DNA from: a virus
Reading direction: 5' to 3' (one strand)
Virus record (IMG/VR): IMGVR_UViG_3300017719_000032
Location: 1-42,393 of that record
Length of the DNA: 42,393 nucleotides
Numbering within the stretch: position 1 is the stretch's first letter; the number at the start of each line of letters is the position of its first letter. The notes under the pieces are model-generated. The model worked only from the letters and a program-made list of their open reading frames with translations. It ran no database searches and was not told the origin of the DNA. Shown piece by piece: positions 1-7,441 of this stretch. The position numbers and the translations under genes are program-made.

Positions 1-241
1 CAAGCGTGGGGTTAAGTAACTTTTGACCAGGTGTTGTTGTAAGAATATTCTTAACAGAATTAAGAACACATTGACCGTCTTGAATTTCATCCAAATCCTT
101 AGCAGACGCATCACCATACAACTCAGGACTTAAAAAGCGACTAGTGTTTAAGTCGAATTTTATATCTTTATACAGATACCCATTTTGAAGTGATTTCTGC
201 TCACTATCTGGTATCTTTAAATTATCTAACCTTACTGCCAT
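1..241 (-). CDS. 25: Baseplate wedge subunit gp25 (GPW/gp25 family), C-terminus outside window
   Basis: The first 80 codons of a leftward gene are present; it starts with ATG at 241 and runs off the window. The text IQDGQCVLNSVKNILTTTPG followed by QKLLNPTLG is the hallmark of the gp25/GPW family (in relatives, a run of the type 'AIxxSIxNILxTxxGERxxxPxFG'). In T4, gp25 is a core component of the baseplate wedge and of the contractile-tail sheath/baseplate junction. A TATAAATA box on the minus strand lies at 256-263, 14 nt upstream of the ATG, so a short leader is possible here, unlike most late genes in the window. The diverging gene at 283 shares this promoter region. Family assignment is firm; the missing C-terminus cannot be assessed. 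Confidence 0.85.
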   Translation of the reverse strand, partial: MAVRLDNLKIPDSEQKSLQNGYLYKDIKFDLNTSRFLSPELYGDASAKDLDEIQDGQCVLNSVKNILTTTPGQKLLNPTL

Positions 242-249
242 AAAATGTG

Positions 250-263
250 TATAAATATTTATA
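250..263. promoter_or_regulatory. Divergent overlapping late promoter boxes (perfect palindrome)
   Basis: TATAAATATTTATA is self-complementary, so it contains the T4-type late box TATAAATA on both strands (250-257 plus, 256-263 minus), sharing two bases. It sits between gp25 (leftward) and the gene at 283 (rightward). Confidence 0.65.
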
Positions 264-269
264 TGAGTG

Positions 270-277
270 ACTAAATA
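270..277 (+). promoter_or_regulatory. Late promoter box ACTAAATA for the gene at 283
   Basis: ACTAAATA followed by exactly 5 nt and then ATG at 283, the same geometry as the other late genes. A better-matching TATAAATA lies 20 nt further upstream, so either box may be used. Confidence 0.4.
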
Positions 278-282
278 ATAGT

Positions 283-807
283 ATGGCTAAATCGAACAAA
301 TTCACAACTCTTTTGGAGTCTTATATGAGACGCAACCAACGTGGTGGTTTTCTTGTAGGAGATGTATTCAAGTTTAATGATAACTTTAAAAGTGATGATG
401 CATATAAAGATCTTGCTGATGTGGTAAAGAAGTGTATTGACTCAATGATTGATTCTGGTCTTAATATACGTGTTATTAATATTAAAGACACATCACCTGC
501 TAGATATCCTGCATCTGATCAAACATCTTCACTAGATGTTGTACTTGATATTGCACTAGACACAGGTGGAGGCCGTTATACAGATGAAACTTCAATTCCT
601 TGCTGTCTTGGTAGTTGCGAGCAATATGCTCCAAACTTACCTCCTATTCCTGATGCACAGCGTCGTAAAGATACAGTTACAATTAAGCCTGAAGAAGTAG
701 AAGAGAATGAAGAGAATCTTTCTAACAAGACTGATCGTGGAGATGGTAAGCTTTCTCAAACTGAACTTACTCTTAAGAAGGAGAGCTACACCCAGCAGTA
801 TCTTTAA
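283..807 (+). CDS. Hypothetical late protein, 174 aa
   Basis: No family was recognised. The first half (residues 1-60) is mixed and basic near the N-terminus, with an RGGFLVGD segment near residue 20. Residues 85-125 include a short cysteine cluster (CCLGSC) and prolines. The C-terminal 45 residues are charged and look disordered (EEVEENEEN, then Lys/Asn-rich). A late promoter box precedes it and its stop overlaps the start of the zinc-ribbon gene at 807 (TAATG), so the two are probably translated together. Context with gp25 suggests a virion or assembly role, but that is only inference from position. Confidence 0.75.
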   Translation: MAKSNKFTTLLESYMRRNQRGGFLVGDVFKFNDNFKSDDAYKDLADVVKKCIDSMIDSGLNIRVINIKDTSPARYPASDQTSSLDVVLDIALDTGGGRYTDETSIPCCLGSCEQYAPNLPPIPDAQRRKDTVTIKPEEVEENEENLSNKTDRGDGKLSQTELTLKKESYTQQYL

Positions 808-971
808 TGCCTAAAGAAGTTGCTACTACAAAGTGGTGCCCCTGCTGTCATAGTTCGCAGAAGATAAAGGGGTTCCGCTCGTACTATTGTTACGAGTGTT
901 GGAAAGCAGCAGGCAAGCCTAAAATAAAGCCATTATTTAAGGCAATGGATAAACCTAAGGGTAAGAAGTAA
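807..971 (+). CDS. Small zinc-ribbon protein, 54 aa
   Basis: A 54-codon reading frame starts at the ATG overlapping the previous stop. It carries two cysteine clusters, CPCCH at residues 11-15 and CYEC at 28-31, separated by a basic linker, which is the layout of a zinc ribbon; the tail is Lys/Pro-rich (ends KGKK). Two Cys pairs about 15 residues apart would bind one zinc ion. Function is unknown; such proteins usually bind nucleic acid or a protein partner. Its TAA abuts the stop codon of the convergent gene at 972-1229 with no gap. Confidence 0.65.
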   Translation: MPKEVATTKWCPCCHSSQKIKGFRSYYCYECWKAAGKPKIKPLFKAMDKPKGKK

Positions 972-1229
972 TTACTTCTTTTTCTTCCAACTCTTTCTAG
1001 CTGGACCCCTCTTCTTGTACTTCTTGTTTTTGATCTTCTTGCAAGCTGCATGAGTTGGTCTACAAGCAGGATATGAAGCACCTTTCTTTCCAGCCTTCTT
1101 ACGCCCACAAGGACCCCCTGTCTTACAATTTACCCAACCTTTAAACTTCTTACCGGTCTTCTTATCGGTACGAGTCTTGAACCAGTCACGTAGGTTCTCA
1201 CTTAATCGTAATGTCTCTTGCTGTGTCAT
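972..1229 (-). CDS. Small basic Cys-containing protein (DUF5872-like), 85 aa
   Basis: An 85-residue, strongly basic protein. The core reads FKGWVNCKTGGPCGRKK, then SYPACRPTHAACKK, ending in a KKKK tail. The 'VxxKTGxPCGR...YPACRPT' pattern is one I associate with the DUF5872-type domain seen in marine phages and giant algal viruses; the exact family name needs a profile search. Four cysteines could bind metal. Its ATG at 1229 overlaps the stop of the 477-aa gene upstream, so both form one late transcript. The related cysteine-containing modules in that neighbour suggest the pair works together, possibly as DNA-associated virion proteins (inference). Confidence 0.65.
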   Translation of the reverse strand: MTQQETLRLSENLRDWFKTRTDKKTGKKFKGWVNCKTGGPCGRKKAGKKGASYPACRPTHAACKKIKNKKYKKRGPARKSWKKKK

Positions 1230-2662
1230 TATTTAATTTTACCACCACGGTTAACACATTTCTGAACGTATCCAGAAGCATAAGCTGAAGGCCATACATC
1301 ATACTTACGCTTTGCTTTAGCTCGGCACTTAGCACGAAGCTTTGATACTTTCTTTTTCTTTTCAGCGTCTTCTTCTGGTAATCTTTTCTTTTTCTTTGAG
1401 GATACCTCTTCATCACCGGAGAGTTTACTAATAGCTTTATCAGCAGCTTGACCAGCTTGATCTAAACCTTTAATAGCAGCCTTACCAACACCCATTGCAG
1501 CTTGACCAGCTGCCTTTAGACCTGCACCACCAACCTCACCTGCAACAATAGCAGCTTCTTTACCAACTGCTTTAAGACCACGTTTAGCTAATTTACCAAT
1601 ACCACCGGCAATAGCACCTATACCTTCTTGTTGAACTTCTTCACTCTCAGACTTCTTCTTACCACCCTTCATGTTTGCACACCAGTGATACATCTTCGCC
1701 TTCTCACCGCTAGCGTTTTTTGCTTTCTTACGAAGCTCTGTTACTGAACCATTACAACTAGCACCTGATTTCTTAACTCTTCCTGGTCTACTCTTACCTT
1801 TCTTCTTACCATCCTTAAAGTTTTCTAATAACCCATCAAGCTCATTGCTAAGATCTTCAAATACTGACTCTTCATCTTCTTCACTCTCTTGTAGCTGATC
1901 GTTAGAAACAGCCATCGTCATACCTCTTGCAAACTTAATCTCTGATTTACCATTTCCTAGATCCTCTATATATGTTACAGTCTTTACATCACCCTTCTTA
2001 TTTGTATAGGTAACTTTAGATTCTGGCTCAAATGTCACCTCCGCAGGCTTTGCTGGCTCTGCTGGCTTTGCTGGCTCCGTATTAACTTGAGCTGGTGTAT
2101 CCTGCTCCTTACTTGCTTGATTATAATCTGGATAAACCTCAAACTCAAGACCTTCAATTGGATGTATCTTACGTCTACCAGATTCATCAAATGTAGTAAG
2201 TGATTTCGTATTATGTGTATCGTAATGGTAATCAATATCACCAATCTTGATTGGATATCCATAACCTAAAGCTTCTAATTTATCTAGGGTAGCTAACTTT
2301 TCCTCTGCTGGTGTTGCAGGATTAACATCAACTGGTGTAGTAATGCCTAAAGATGTTAATGCTTTTGATAGTAAATCTTGACCTTCTTTATCATCAGTAT
2401 ACTTTGTATTACTACTACCTGAACTACTACCTGAACTACTAGATTGTCCTTTCTTTTTACCTTTCTTACCTTTTCTGTCTCCCCTACCAAATCCATCAGC
2501 TACTGCTGAAGCAGTTGCATCTACAGCCCCTGTTGCTTTAGGTGCTATATCTCTTGCTACAGCTCCAATAGCTTTATCAGCTACCCCACCGATTGCTTTG
2601 AACAAACCTTCTTCAATCGCGTGCTCTTTAAGTAGCTTTATGTATAGCTCATCAAATGTCAT
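1229..2662 (-). CDS. Multidomain basic late protein with two short Cys-containing modules, 477 aa
   Basis: I place the start at the ATG at 2662, which lies 5 nt after a TATAAATA box; a longer frame exists upstream but would contain the promoter. The N-terminus and a middle stretch contain Ala/Gly amphipathic helices (AIGGVADKAIGAVARD; GIGAIAGGIGKLAKRGLKAVG), separated by Ser-rich and Pro/Ala-rich (AKPAEPAKPAE) linkers. Two compact modules follow: SCNGSVTELRKKAKNASGEK with a nearby MYHWCANMK, and the C-terminal YDVWPSAYASGYVQKC. I have seen similar modules in marine phage and algal-virus proteins, without assigned function. Glycine-rich helices resemble tail or capsid internal proteins. Probably a virion protein; no enzyme motif seen. 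Confidence 0.7.
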   Translation of the reverse strand: MTFDELYIKLLKEHAIEEGLFKAIGGVADKAIGAVARDIAPKATGAVDATASAVADGFGRGDRKGKKGKKKGQSSSSGSSSGSSNTKYTDDKEGQDLLSKALTSLGITTPVDVNPATPAEEKLATLDKLEALGYGYPIKIGDIDYHYDTHNTKSLTTFDESGRRKIHPIEGLEFEVYPDYNQASKEQDTPAQVNTEPAKPAEPAKPAEVTFEPESKVTYTNKKGDVKTVTYIEDLGNGKSEIKFARGMTMAVSNDQLQESEEDEESVFEDLSNELDGLLENFKDGKKKGKSRPGRVKKSGASCNGSVTELRKKAKNASGEKAKMYHWCANMKGGKKKSESEEVQQEGIGAIAGGIGKLAKRGLKAVGKEAAIVAGEVGGAGLKAAGQAAMGVGKAAIKGLDQAGQAADKAISKLSGDEEVSSKKKKRLPEEDAEKKKKVSKLRAKCRAKAKRKYDVWPSAYASGYVQKCVNRGGKIK

Positions 2663-2667
2663 ACATA

Positions 2668-2675
2668 TATTTATA
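2668..2675 (-). promoter_or_regulatory. Late promoter box TATAAATA for 1229-2662
   Basis: Read on the minus strand: TATAAATA, then TATGT (5 nt), then ATG at 2662. Confidence 0.7.
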
Positions 2676-2715
2676 TTAAGGAGAGTAAAATTCTCTTTAT
2701 TTTTAGCACCTTTGA

Positions 2716-2723
2716 TATAAATA
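2716..2723 (+). promoter_or_regulatory. Late promoter box TATAAATA for the gene at 2729
   Basis: TATAAATA, then CTAGT (5 nt), then ATG at 2729. Confidence 0.7.
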
Positions 2724-2728
2724 CTAGT

Positions 2729-3295
2729 ATGGCTAAACATAATACAAGTTTCAAGAAAGATATTAAAAATCTTTCTCATCTAGCATTCTCAGTTCTTAAT
2801 GAGAATACCAATGGAGTAATTGACGGCGGAGCTGCTTATAAGGGTGGTGATGTCGAGCATGATTGAGCGTCTCATATTAAAGCTCCTCCGTTTGGGGAGT
2901 CAATTAAGAAGATCCTTCACCACAATCTTACTGAAGAGGGCATCGTTGAAGAGTATTACGTTGAGCATAACGGCAAACTCGTTGGTCTTTTAGCAGAAGA
3001 TGTAGAGATTGTTCACTTGATGGAGCATGGTGGTTCATCAGATGAAGAGAAAGAAGATGAAGAAGGTGGAAAACAAGAGTATAAAAAGGCTCTACAAACT
3101 TTTAATAATGATATGCATGAGTATATGGGAAACGGGGATTTTAATCCAGAAGGCCCGGTTAATGAAAAGGGACAACCGGAAAAGCCAAATCCTGCAGACT
3201 ATGGGTTAAGTGAAAGTGAAGAAGACGAAGAGACTGTAGTAAGTTCTGCACATGGTGCACGTCCTAAACTTCAAGGTGTACCCATCCTTAGGTGA
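2729..3295 (+). pseudogene. Late gene interrupted by one in-frame TGA (188 codons if read through)
   Basis: From the ATG at 2729 the frame runs 45 codons (MAKHNTSFKKDIKNLSHLAF...) to a TGA at 2864-2866, then continues in the same frame for 142 open codons to TAA-independent end at 3295 (TGA stop). The part after the stop is clearly coding: KKILHHNLTEEGIVEEYYVE, then an acidic tail rich in Glu/Asp. A good late promoter precedes the ATG, so the upstream part is real. A single-base change of a TGG Trp codon would explain the stop. Options are a nonsense mutation, a sequencing or assembly error, or programmed readthrough. No family recognised. The 3' end overlaps the convergent clamp-loader gene by 8 nt. 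Confidence 0.6.
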
Positions 3296-4211
3296 TAGCT
3301 TTCTCAAGTGATACTAGACATGCAAATGCATTAATCTCTTTATCTACTACAAAAGCACTCTTATAGAGATGATCGGCAATTATGACGATCATCTCTTTCT
3401 TTTTCATATCAGGTAGATCTTGCTCATATAGAAAGTCAAGGAAGTTAGCCAATAGAGTATCGTAGTCACCTTGAAACCTATCCTCATTCTCAATAAGATA
3501 CTTACGTAGTCCTAGAGAGTTAGTTCTAACACCTTGCATAACTTTAGCCAGTAGCTCATTATCACTAGCATTAGAGTCAATACATAGCTCACCATCTACA
3601 ATAGACTTTTGAATCTCATTAATAGTCTTACGAAGATCAGGGAAATGCTTCTTAACTAAGATAACAAACTTCTTCTTCTGCTCTTCACTTACCTTTACAT
3701 TCTCAAGTCTAAGGATATTAAAGCATCGCTTAGCAGCTTGATCTACAACAGGTTTAAGGTCTAATGACTGACATCTAGATTGAAGAGCTGGAATAATCTT
3801 ATGCTTATAGTTAGCAGTAAGAATAAACCTACAATACTTAGCATACGTCTCCATAGTATTACGAAGAGCAGCTTGAGCTTGAGGAGTTAATCCATCTGCC
3901 TCATCGAGGATAACTACTTTGATACCACCATCGAATGATTTAGTTTGAGCAAAGTTAGTAATATTATGCCGAATAACATCAATACCAGATTCATCAGAAG
4001 CATTAATGTATAAGAAGTTACATCCAAGTATATCATTAACAATAATCCTAGCAAGAGTAGTCTTACCTGTACCAGGGCTTCCAACAAACAACAAGTTAGG
4101 AATCTCATCCTCAAATTGCTTAACAATACGTAAAGACTTATCATCTAAGATAAGATCATCCAGCTTATGAGGACGATACTTCTCTACCCAAATCTTATCA
4201 AAATCAACCAT
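3288..4211 (-). CDS. 44: Sliding-clamp loader large subunit gp44 (AAA+ ATPase)
   Basis: A 307-residue AAA+ clamp loader of the T4 gp44/RFC-small-subunit type, which opens the gp45 clamp and loads it onto primed DNA. Visible motifs: WVEKYRP near residue 8 (typical of RFC-like loaders), Walker A GSPGTGKT at 44-51, Walker B VILDEAD ending at 106, sensor 1 ILTANYK near 130-136, and the arginine-finger SRC at 145-147. Length fits T4 gp44 (about 320 aa). It lies just downstream of dUTPase with a 2-nt gap, so both share the promoter at 4636-4672. No gp62 or gp45 gene is in the window. Assignment is firm. Confidence 0.93.
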   Translation of the reverse strand: MVDFDKIWVEKYRPHKLDDLILDDKSLRIVKQFEDEIPNLLFVGSPGTGKTTLARIIVNDILGCNFLYINASDESGIDVIRHNITNFAQTKSFDGGIKVVILDEADGLTPQAQAALRNTMETYAKYCRFILTANYKHKIIPALQSRCQSLDLKPVVDQAAKRCFNILRLENVKVSEEQKKKFVILVKKHFPDLRKTINEIQKSIVDGELCIDSNASDNELLAKVMQGVRTNSLGLRKYLIENEDRFQGDYDTLLANFLDFLYEQDLPDMKKKEMIVIIADHLYKSAFVVDKEINAFACLVSLEKAIT

Positions 4212-4213
4212 AA

Positions 4214-4636
4214 TTACTTACCTGATGAGCCAAAGCCCTTTTCACCACGATCTGATTCAACTGCAGAGCCTTCACTCACCTCAACAGGGAAGTTAGCATA
4301 TACAACAAACTGCGCAATACGATCACCAGCCTTACCTTCATAGTCTTTATCAGTAAGGTTATAGAGCTTAATACCAGCATCACCACGATAACCTTGATCA
4401 ATAATACCTGGATGAGGCATAATGCCATGCTTAAAGCCAAGACCTGAACGACCTTCTACTTTAACCCAGTAGCCAGGTTCAATAAAGGCAAACTTAAGTC
4501 CTACACCAACAACAGTAGATCCACCAGCAGGAATAGTAAAGTCTTCAATACAAGTAACATCCATACCAGTATCGCTATCATGATTCTTATCAGGTAGCAC
4601 AGCATCTACGTGAGTCTTTTCAAATTGTAACTTCAT
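4214..4636 (-). CDS. dut: Trimeric dUTP diphosphatase (dUTPase)
   Basis: A 140-residue trimeric dUTPase, hydrolysing dUTP to dUMP and pyrophosphate, which keeps uracil out of phage DNA and feeds dTMP synthesis. All five family motifs are present: motif 1 SDTGMD (21-26), motif 2 GRSGLG (62-67) with the catalytic Ser, motif 3 GIIDQGYRGD (77-86) with the catalytic Asp, motif 4 GDRIAQ (104-109) and the C-terminal motif 5 GEKGFGSSG (131-139). I start at the ATG at 4636, since the frame extended to 4681 adds a hydrophobic stretch read through the promoter. Co-transcribed with the clamp loader. Confidence 0.93.
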   Translation of the reverse strand: MKLQFEKTHVDAVLPDKNHDSDTGMDVTCIEDFTIPAGGSTVVGVGLKFAFIEPGYWVKVEGRSGLGFKHGIMPHPGIIDQGYRGDAGIKLYNLTDKDYEGKAGDRIAQFVVYANFPVEVSEGSAVESDRGEKGFGSSGK

Positions 4637-4644
4637 ATATACAT

Positions 4645-4672
4645 ATAATACTATAGGTATTGCAAAAATCAA
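4645..4672 (-). promoter_or_regulatory. Sigma70-like promoter for dUTPase and clamp loader
   Basis: Minus strand: TTGATT (4672-4667), 16-nt spacer, TATTAT (4650-4645), then 8 nt to the ATG at 4636. Close to leaderless spacing. Confidence 0.5.
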
Positions 4673-4679
4673 CTGTAAC

Positions 4680-4687
4680 ATTAAATA
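4680..4687 (+). promoter_or_regulatory. Late-type box ATTAAATA for the gene at 4693
   Basis: ATTAAATA, then TGTAT (5 nt), then ATG at 4693. The same ATTAAATATGTAT text precedes the large terminase gene. Confidence 0.5.
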
Positions 4688-4692
4688 TGTAT

Positions 4693-5175
4693 ATGGACGA
4701 AGTTAATAATGAGATTGATGATGCGGTAGACGACATCTTAACTCAGCTTAAAACCCAAAATCATTCTGTTACTAAAGAGGAAAAGCAAGAAGCTACTCTT
4801 GAAGTAGAGGATATTGAGGAGTTTCTATTAAAGCGTACTGCTACTCTCGTTGATGTATCTCTTAATAATGTTAAAGAACATTCTGACTATATTGCCTCTG
4901 CACCAGAAGCTAGAGACGCTGAGGCTAATGCAGCTCTCCTTAAGGCTGCTACTGGGGCAATAGAAACATTACAGAAGATCCATGCTAATAAGGAGAATAA
5001 TGATGCCCGAAAAGAGCTCAAGGAAATGGATATTAAAGCTAAGAAAGAGATTAACACTGCTGACAATACAACAAGGCTAGCCCTCTCGCAGCAAGAGGTT
5101 ATGAAGATGCTTATGGGTGAAGAAGAGCCAGTTCTTACTAAAGAAGATAAAGAGCAAGCAATTGAGTTAGACTAA
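4693..5175 (+). CDS. Candidate terminase small subunit (gp16-like), 160 aa
   Basis: I start at the ATG at 4693, 5 nt after the late-type box; an in-frame ATG at 4687 overlaps that box. The protein is acidic at the N-terminus, then strongly helical. Residues 45-115 read like the T4-type small-terminase core: a helix LVDVSLNNVKEHSDYIASAP, then EARDAEANAALLKAATGAIETLQKIH and a Lys/Glu-rich helix. In gp16 proteins a comparable arrangement (helix, '...RxyExxxxLxKxxxxxxxxLLxLQK...', charged helix) forms the oligomerising coiled coil. Length (160 vs 164 aa in T4) and the promoter text shared with the large terminase support this, but sequence identity is weak. It could be another helical assembly protein. 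Confidence 0.45.
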   Translation: MDEVNNEIDDAVDDILTQLKTQNHSVTKEEKQEATLEVEDIEEFLLKRTATLVDVSLNNVKEHSDYIASAPEARDAEANAALLKAATGAIETLQKIHANKENNDARKELKEMDIKAKKEINTADNTTRLALSQQEVMKMLMGEEEPVLTKEDKEQAIELD

Positions 5176-5182
5176 TGAACTC

Positions 5183-7441
5183 CTAGGAGTTGCTTTCAAA
5201 TCTATAATCTCGAACTACTTGATCTCTTTCAGGGATCCAATTAGCCTTCTTCCTAACCGCTGGTATTCCGCCCTCCTTCCCAGGAGGTATCCAATACTCA
5301 TAACTTAAGTTTCTGTTGGCAAGATTAGATTTCTCAACACGTAGCTTGTTGGCCTCAGCTCTATCCATGCCATTAGCAATGTTTTGTCTAAATTCTGCTC
5401 TAGCTTCTCTCTTGGTATCAACACGAAATTTATCTTCTGCCTTTATTTTAGCTTCTTGTTGTTCCTTTGTAGTAAGTACACGTTCACCACCACTCTGAAC
5501 AAGAGCGACTGAAGTTTTAACTGCTTTATTTCCCTCTAAACTACCAGCATCGATATTGGCTTGAGAGAATGGATCATCTTCCAAACTACCAGCATCGATA
5601 TTGGCTTGAGAGAATGGATCATCTTCTATTGCTACCTCTCCTCCTGTATCAGCAATTGTAGGTGCTGCACCAAGTTTAGCCTTGATATCATTAATATTAC
5701 CTTGACATAATCTTACTTCAAGAGGTCCTAGGTTATCGTGAGATATCTTTTTAACACTTGACCATTCAGTACCTTTAATATGTTTTTGTGTACCCTTGGG
5801 TATACCAAGTGGACCAAGTCCGTTAACATCCATAAAGTGTTGATAAGCACCAACAGTAAGATCAACATTAGCATCCTTTTGCCCATTCCAATCAATTACT
5901 TTATAATAATACCACTCACCGTTAGGAACGCGAAGAGCAGCAAAAAACTGATTTTTTAATTGAAGCTTTTTATATGTAGTAACTAGCGGTTTAACTTCTG
6001 GATCATTTACAAAATCCTTAAATAATGTTTGACTAATTGCTACCCCATCGTTAAGATAGTAGTTTGGTGCTCTTCGTGTATTATAAAGAGTCTCCATACC
6101 TTCAGTAGTTAAGTTATGTCTATATCCACGAGCATATGCACCCGGTATAATATATGCATTTGAGCTTGCTGCTTGTTCTGGTGTTATATTACCATTCAAA
6201 GCATCTTTAAGAAGTCTATCATCTGAACCAAAGTATGATATACCAATTCGGTAATCTGTCTCGTTCATATTATTAATACCTTTGAGAGTCATAATATCAC
6301 CAGCTAACTTACTGTAGTTCTCATACCATAAGATATTATTAGTTTCATCAATAAGTCCAGCAAACACTGAGTAGTGAGCTCTTACACCATTACCCTTAGG
6401 ACTAAGATTGTAGACTTTAGATATAGCAATTGAACCATCTGAGATTGCATTACCAGCTGAAGGTACAATAGTTCTCGGTGGTAAAGCTGATACGTTACCA
6501 GTTTGACCTTTAAAGTTTTTATTATTATTAGTAGTTCGGTGAACCTTACCTGTACCATCAGCTTCAATATCTTTACCATTAACACTTGCCACTCTATCTC
6601 CAGATGGGAATTGGCCATTATCATTGTATGGATTATATCGATACTTGTATTGAAACTTATCAAAGCATCCTCCAAGACTCTCTTTAATCTTATTAAGGAT
6701 CATTGATCCTGAAGCAGAGTAATCATTATAAGATTTGATATCTGGTGTATATCTATACACTTTATCTGTATTCCTGAATGATCGACCCTCTTGTGCAAGT
6801 TTATTAAGTTCTGAAATATTCTTTTTACCAGCTAATACTGCTTGTGTGTTTGTCCAAGCTTTGTTAGCAACACCAGTAATCTCAACAAACCCATCTTGAA
6901 ATAATGCTGGTATCTTATTAAAGATTGTTTGATCTAAATCATCAAGCATGTTAGTCATTGATGCACTCATAGTACCTACTCCGAAGGTGTTACCTGAATT
7001 TTTTGTAGAAGCAGCTTGTGCCATCCTGCCTACACTATCAGAAGTTTGCAAAAATAAGTTGCAAGGTGAATTAAGACAATCTTTAAGCTGTTGATTTAAT
7101 GATTGTTGATAACCATCATCAAACATCGCTGGGGTATCAAATCTATTTTGCATCTCTCTTATAGAAGAAGCAAAGATAGGATTATTAGATGTCTTCTTTG
7201 TATAATAATCTAAAGTAGACCAGTCAAGAAATGCACTGTTGAGAGTTAGATTCTTAATAAAGCTATCAGCAGCTGATAAGTTACCATTAATAGCACTGTT
7301 GTATCCAATTGCTAAATCAAAATCTAACTCAAATTCTGGATCATCAACAATATCGCAAAAAGGGGTATTATACTTTAAGTATTCTTTACTTATAGCAATT
7401 CCCTGAAGCTTCTGATGAAGATTGTTACTGTATATTACCAT
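5183..7441 (-). CDS. Large late structural protein of the baseplate operon, 752 aa
   Basis: Last gene of the leftward baseplate operon; its ATG overlaps the stop of the gp53-like gene (TAATG at 7441). No family can be named with confidence. Residues 1-280 are mixed, with a Cys at CDIV and CLNSPC; the central 330-560 region is beta-rich with many Tyr, Gly and Asn. The segment VAISQTLFKDFVNDP... ending VIDWNGQKDANVDLTVGAYQHF loosely resembles a double-psi-barrel (3D/RlpA-like) domain, a weak reading. A 15-residue unit EDDPFSQANIDAGSL is duplicated in tandem near residue 625, and the C-terminal 90 residues are charged. Position suggests a baseplate or hub component, perhaps a cell-wall-acting one. 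Confidence 0.7.
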   Translation of the reverse strand: MVIYSNNLHQKLQGIAISKEYLKYNTPFCDIVDDPEFELDFDLAIGYNSAINGNLSAADSFIKNLTLNSAFLDWSTLDYYTKKTSNNPIFASSIREMQNRFDTPAMFDDGYQQSLNQQLKDCLNSPCNLFLQTSDSVGRMAQAASTKNSGNTFGVGTMSASMTNMLDDLDQTIFNKIPALFQDGFVEITGVANKAWTNTQAVLAGKKNISELNKLAQEGRSFRNTDKVYRYTPDIKSYNDYSASGSMILNKIKESLGGCFDKFQYKYRYNPYNDNGQFPSGDRVASVNGKDIEADGTGKVHRTTNNNKNFKGQTGNVSALPPRTIVPSAGNAISDGSIAISKVYNLSPKGNGVRAHYSVFAGLIDETNNILWYENYSKLAGDIMTLKGINNMNETDYRIGISYFGSDDRLLKDALNGNITPEQAASSNAYIIPGAYARGYRHNLTTEGMETLYNTRRAPNYYLNDGVAISQTLFKDFVNDPEVKPLVTTYKKLQLKNQFFAALRVPNGEWYYYKVIDWNGQKDANVDLTVGAYQHFMDVNGLGPLGIPKGTQKHIKGTEWSSVKKISHDNLGPLEVRLCQGNINDIKAKLGAAPTIADTGGEVAIEDDPFSQANIDAGSLEDDPFSQANIDAGSLEGNKAVKTSVALVQSGGERVLTTKEQQEAKIKAEDKFRVDTKREARAEFRQNIANGMDRAEANKLRVEKSNLANRNLSYEYWIPPGKEGGIPAVRKKANWIPERDQVVRDYRFESNS
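5538..5627. repeat. Tandem 45-bp repeat, two copies, in frame
   Basis: Two near-identical 45-bp units (5538-5582 and 5583-5627) encode EDDPFSQANIDAGSL twice in the 752-aa protein. The length is a multiple of three, so copy number can vary without a frameshift. Confidence 0.85.

Noticed and set aside
2678-2700. Weak inverted repeat AAGGAGA/TCTCTTT followed by a T-run between divergent promoters
   Set aside because: Stem of only 6-7 bp with a wobble pair, located between two promoters where termination makes little sense.
1229-2779. Longer start for the 477-aa protein at 2779
   Set aside because: The extra segment would read through the late promoter and the divergent gene start.
2864-2866. 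Genome-wide recoding of TGA as Trp
   Set aside because: TGA is used as a normal stop in many genes of the window and Trp is encoded by TGG throughout.
4214-4681. Longer dUTPase start giving an N-terminal hydrophobic segment
   Set aside because: The added bases contain the -10 and -35 elements; the conserved dUTPase fold begins near the ATG at 4636.
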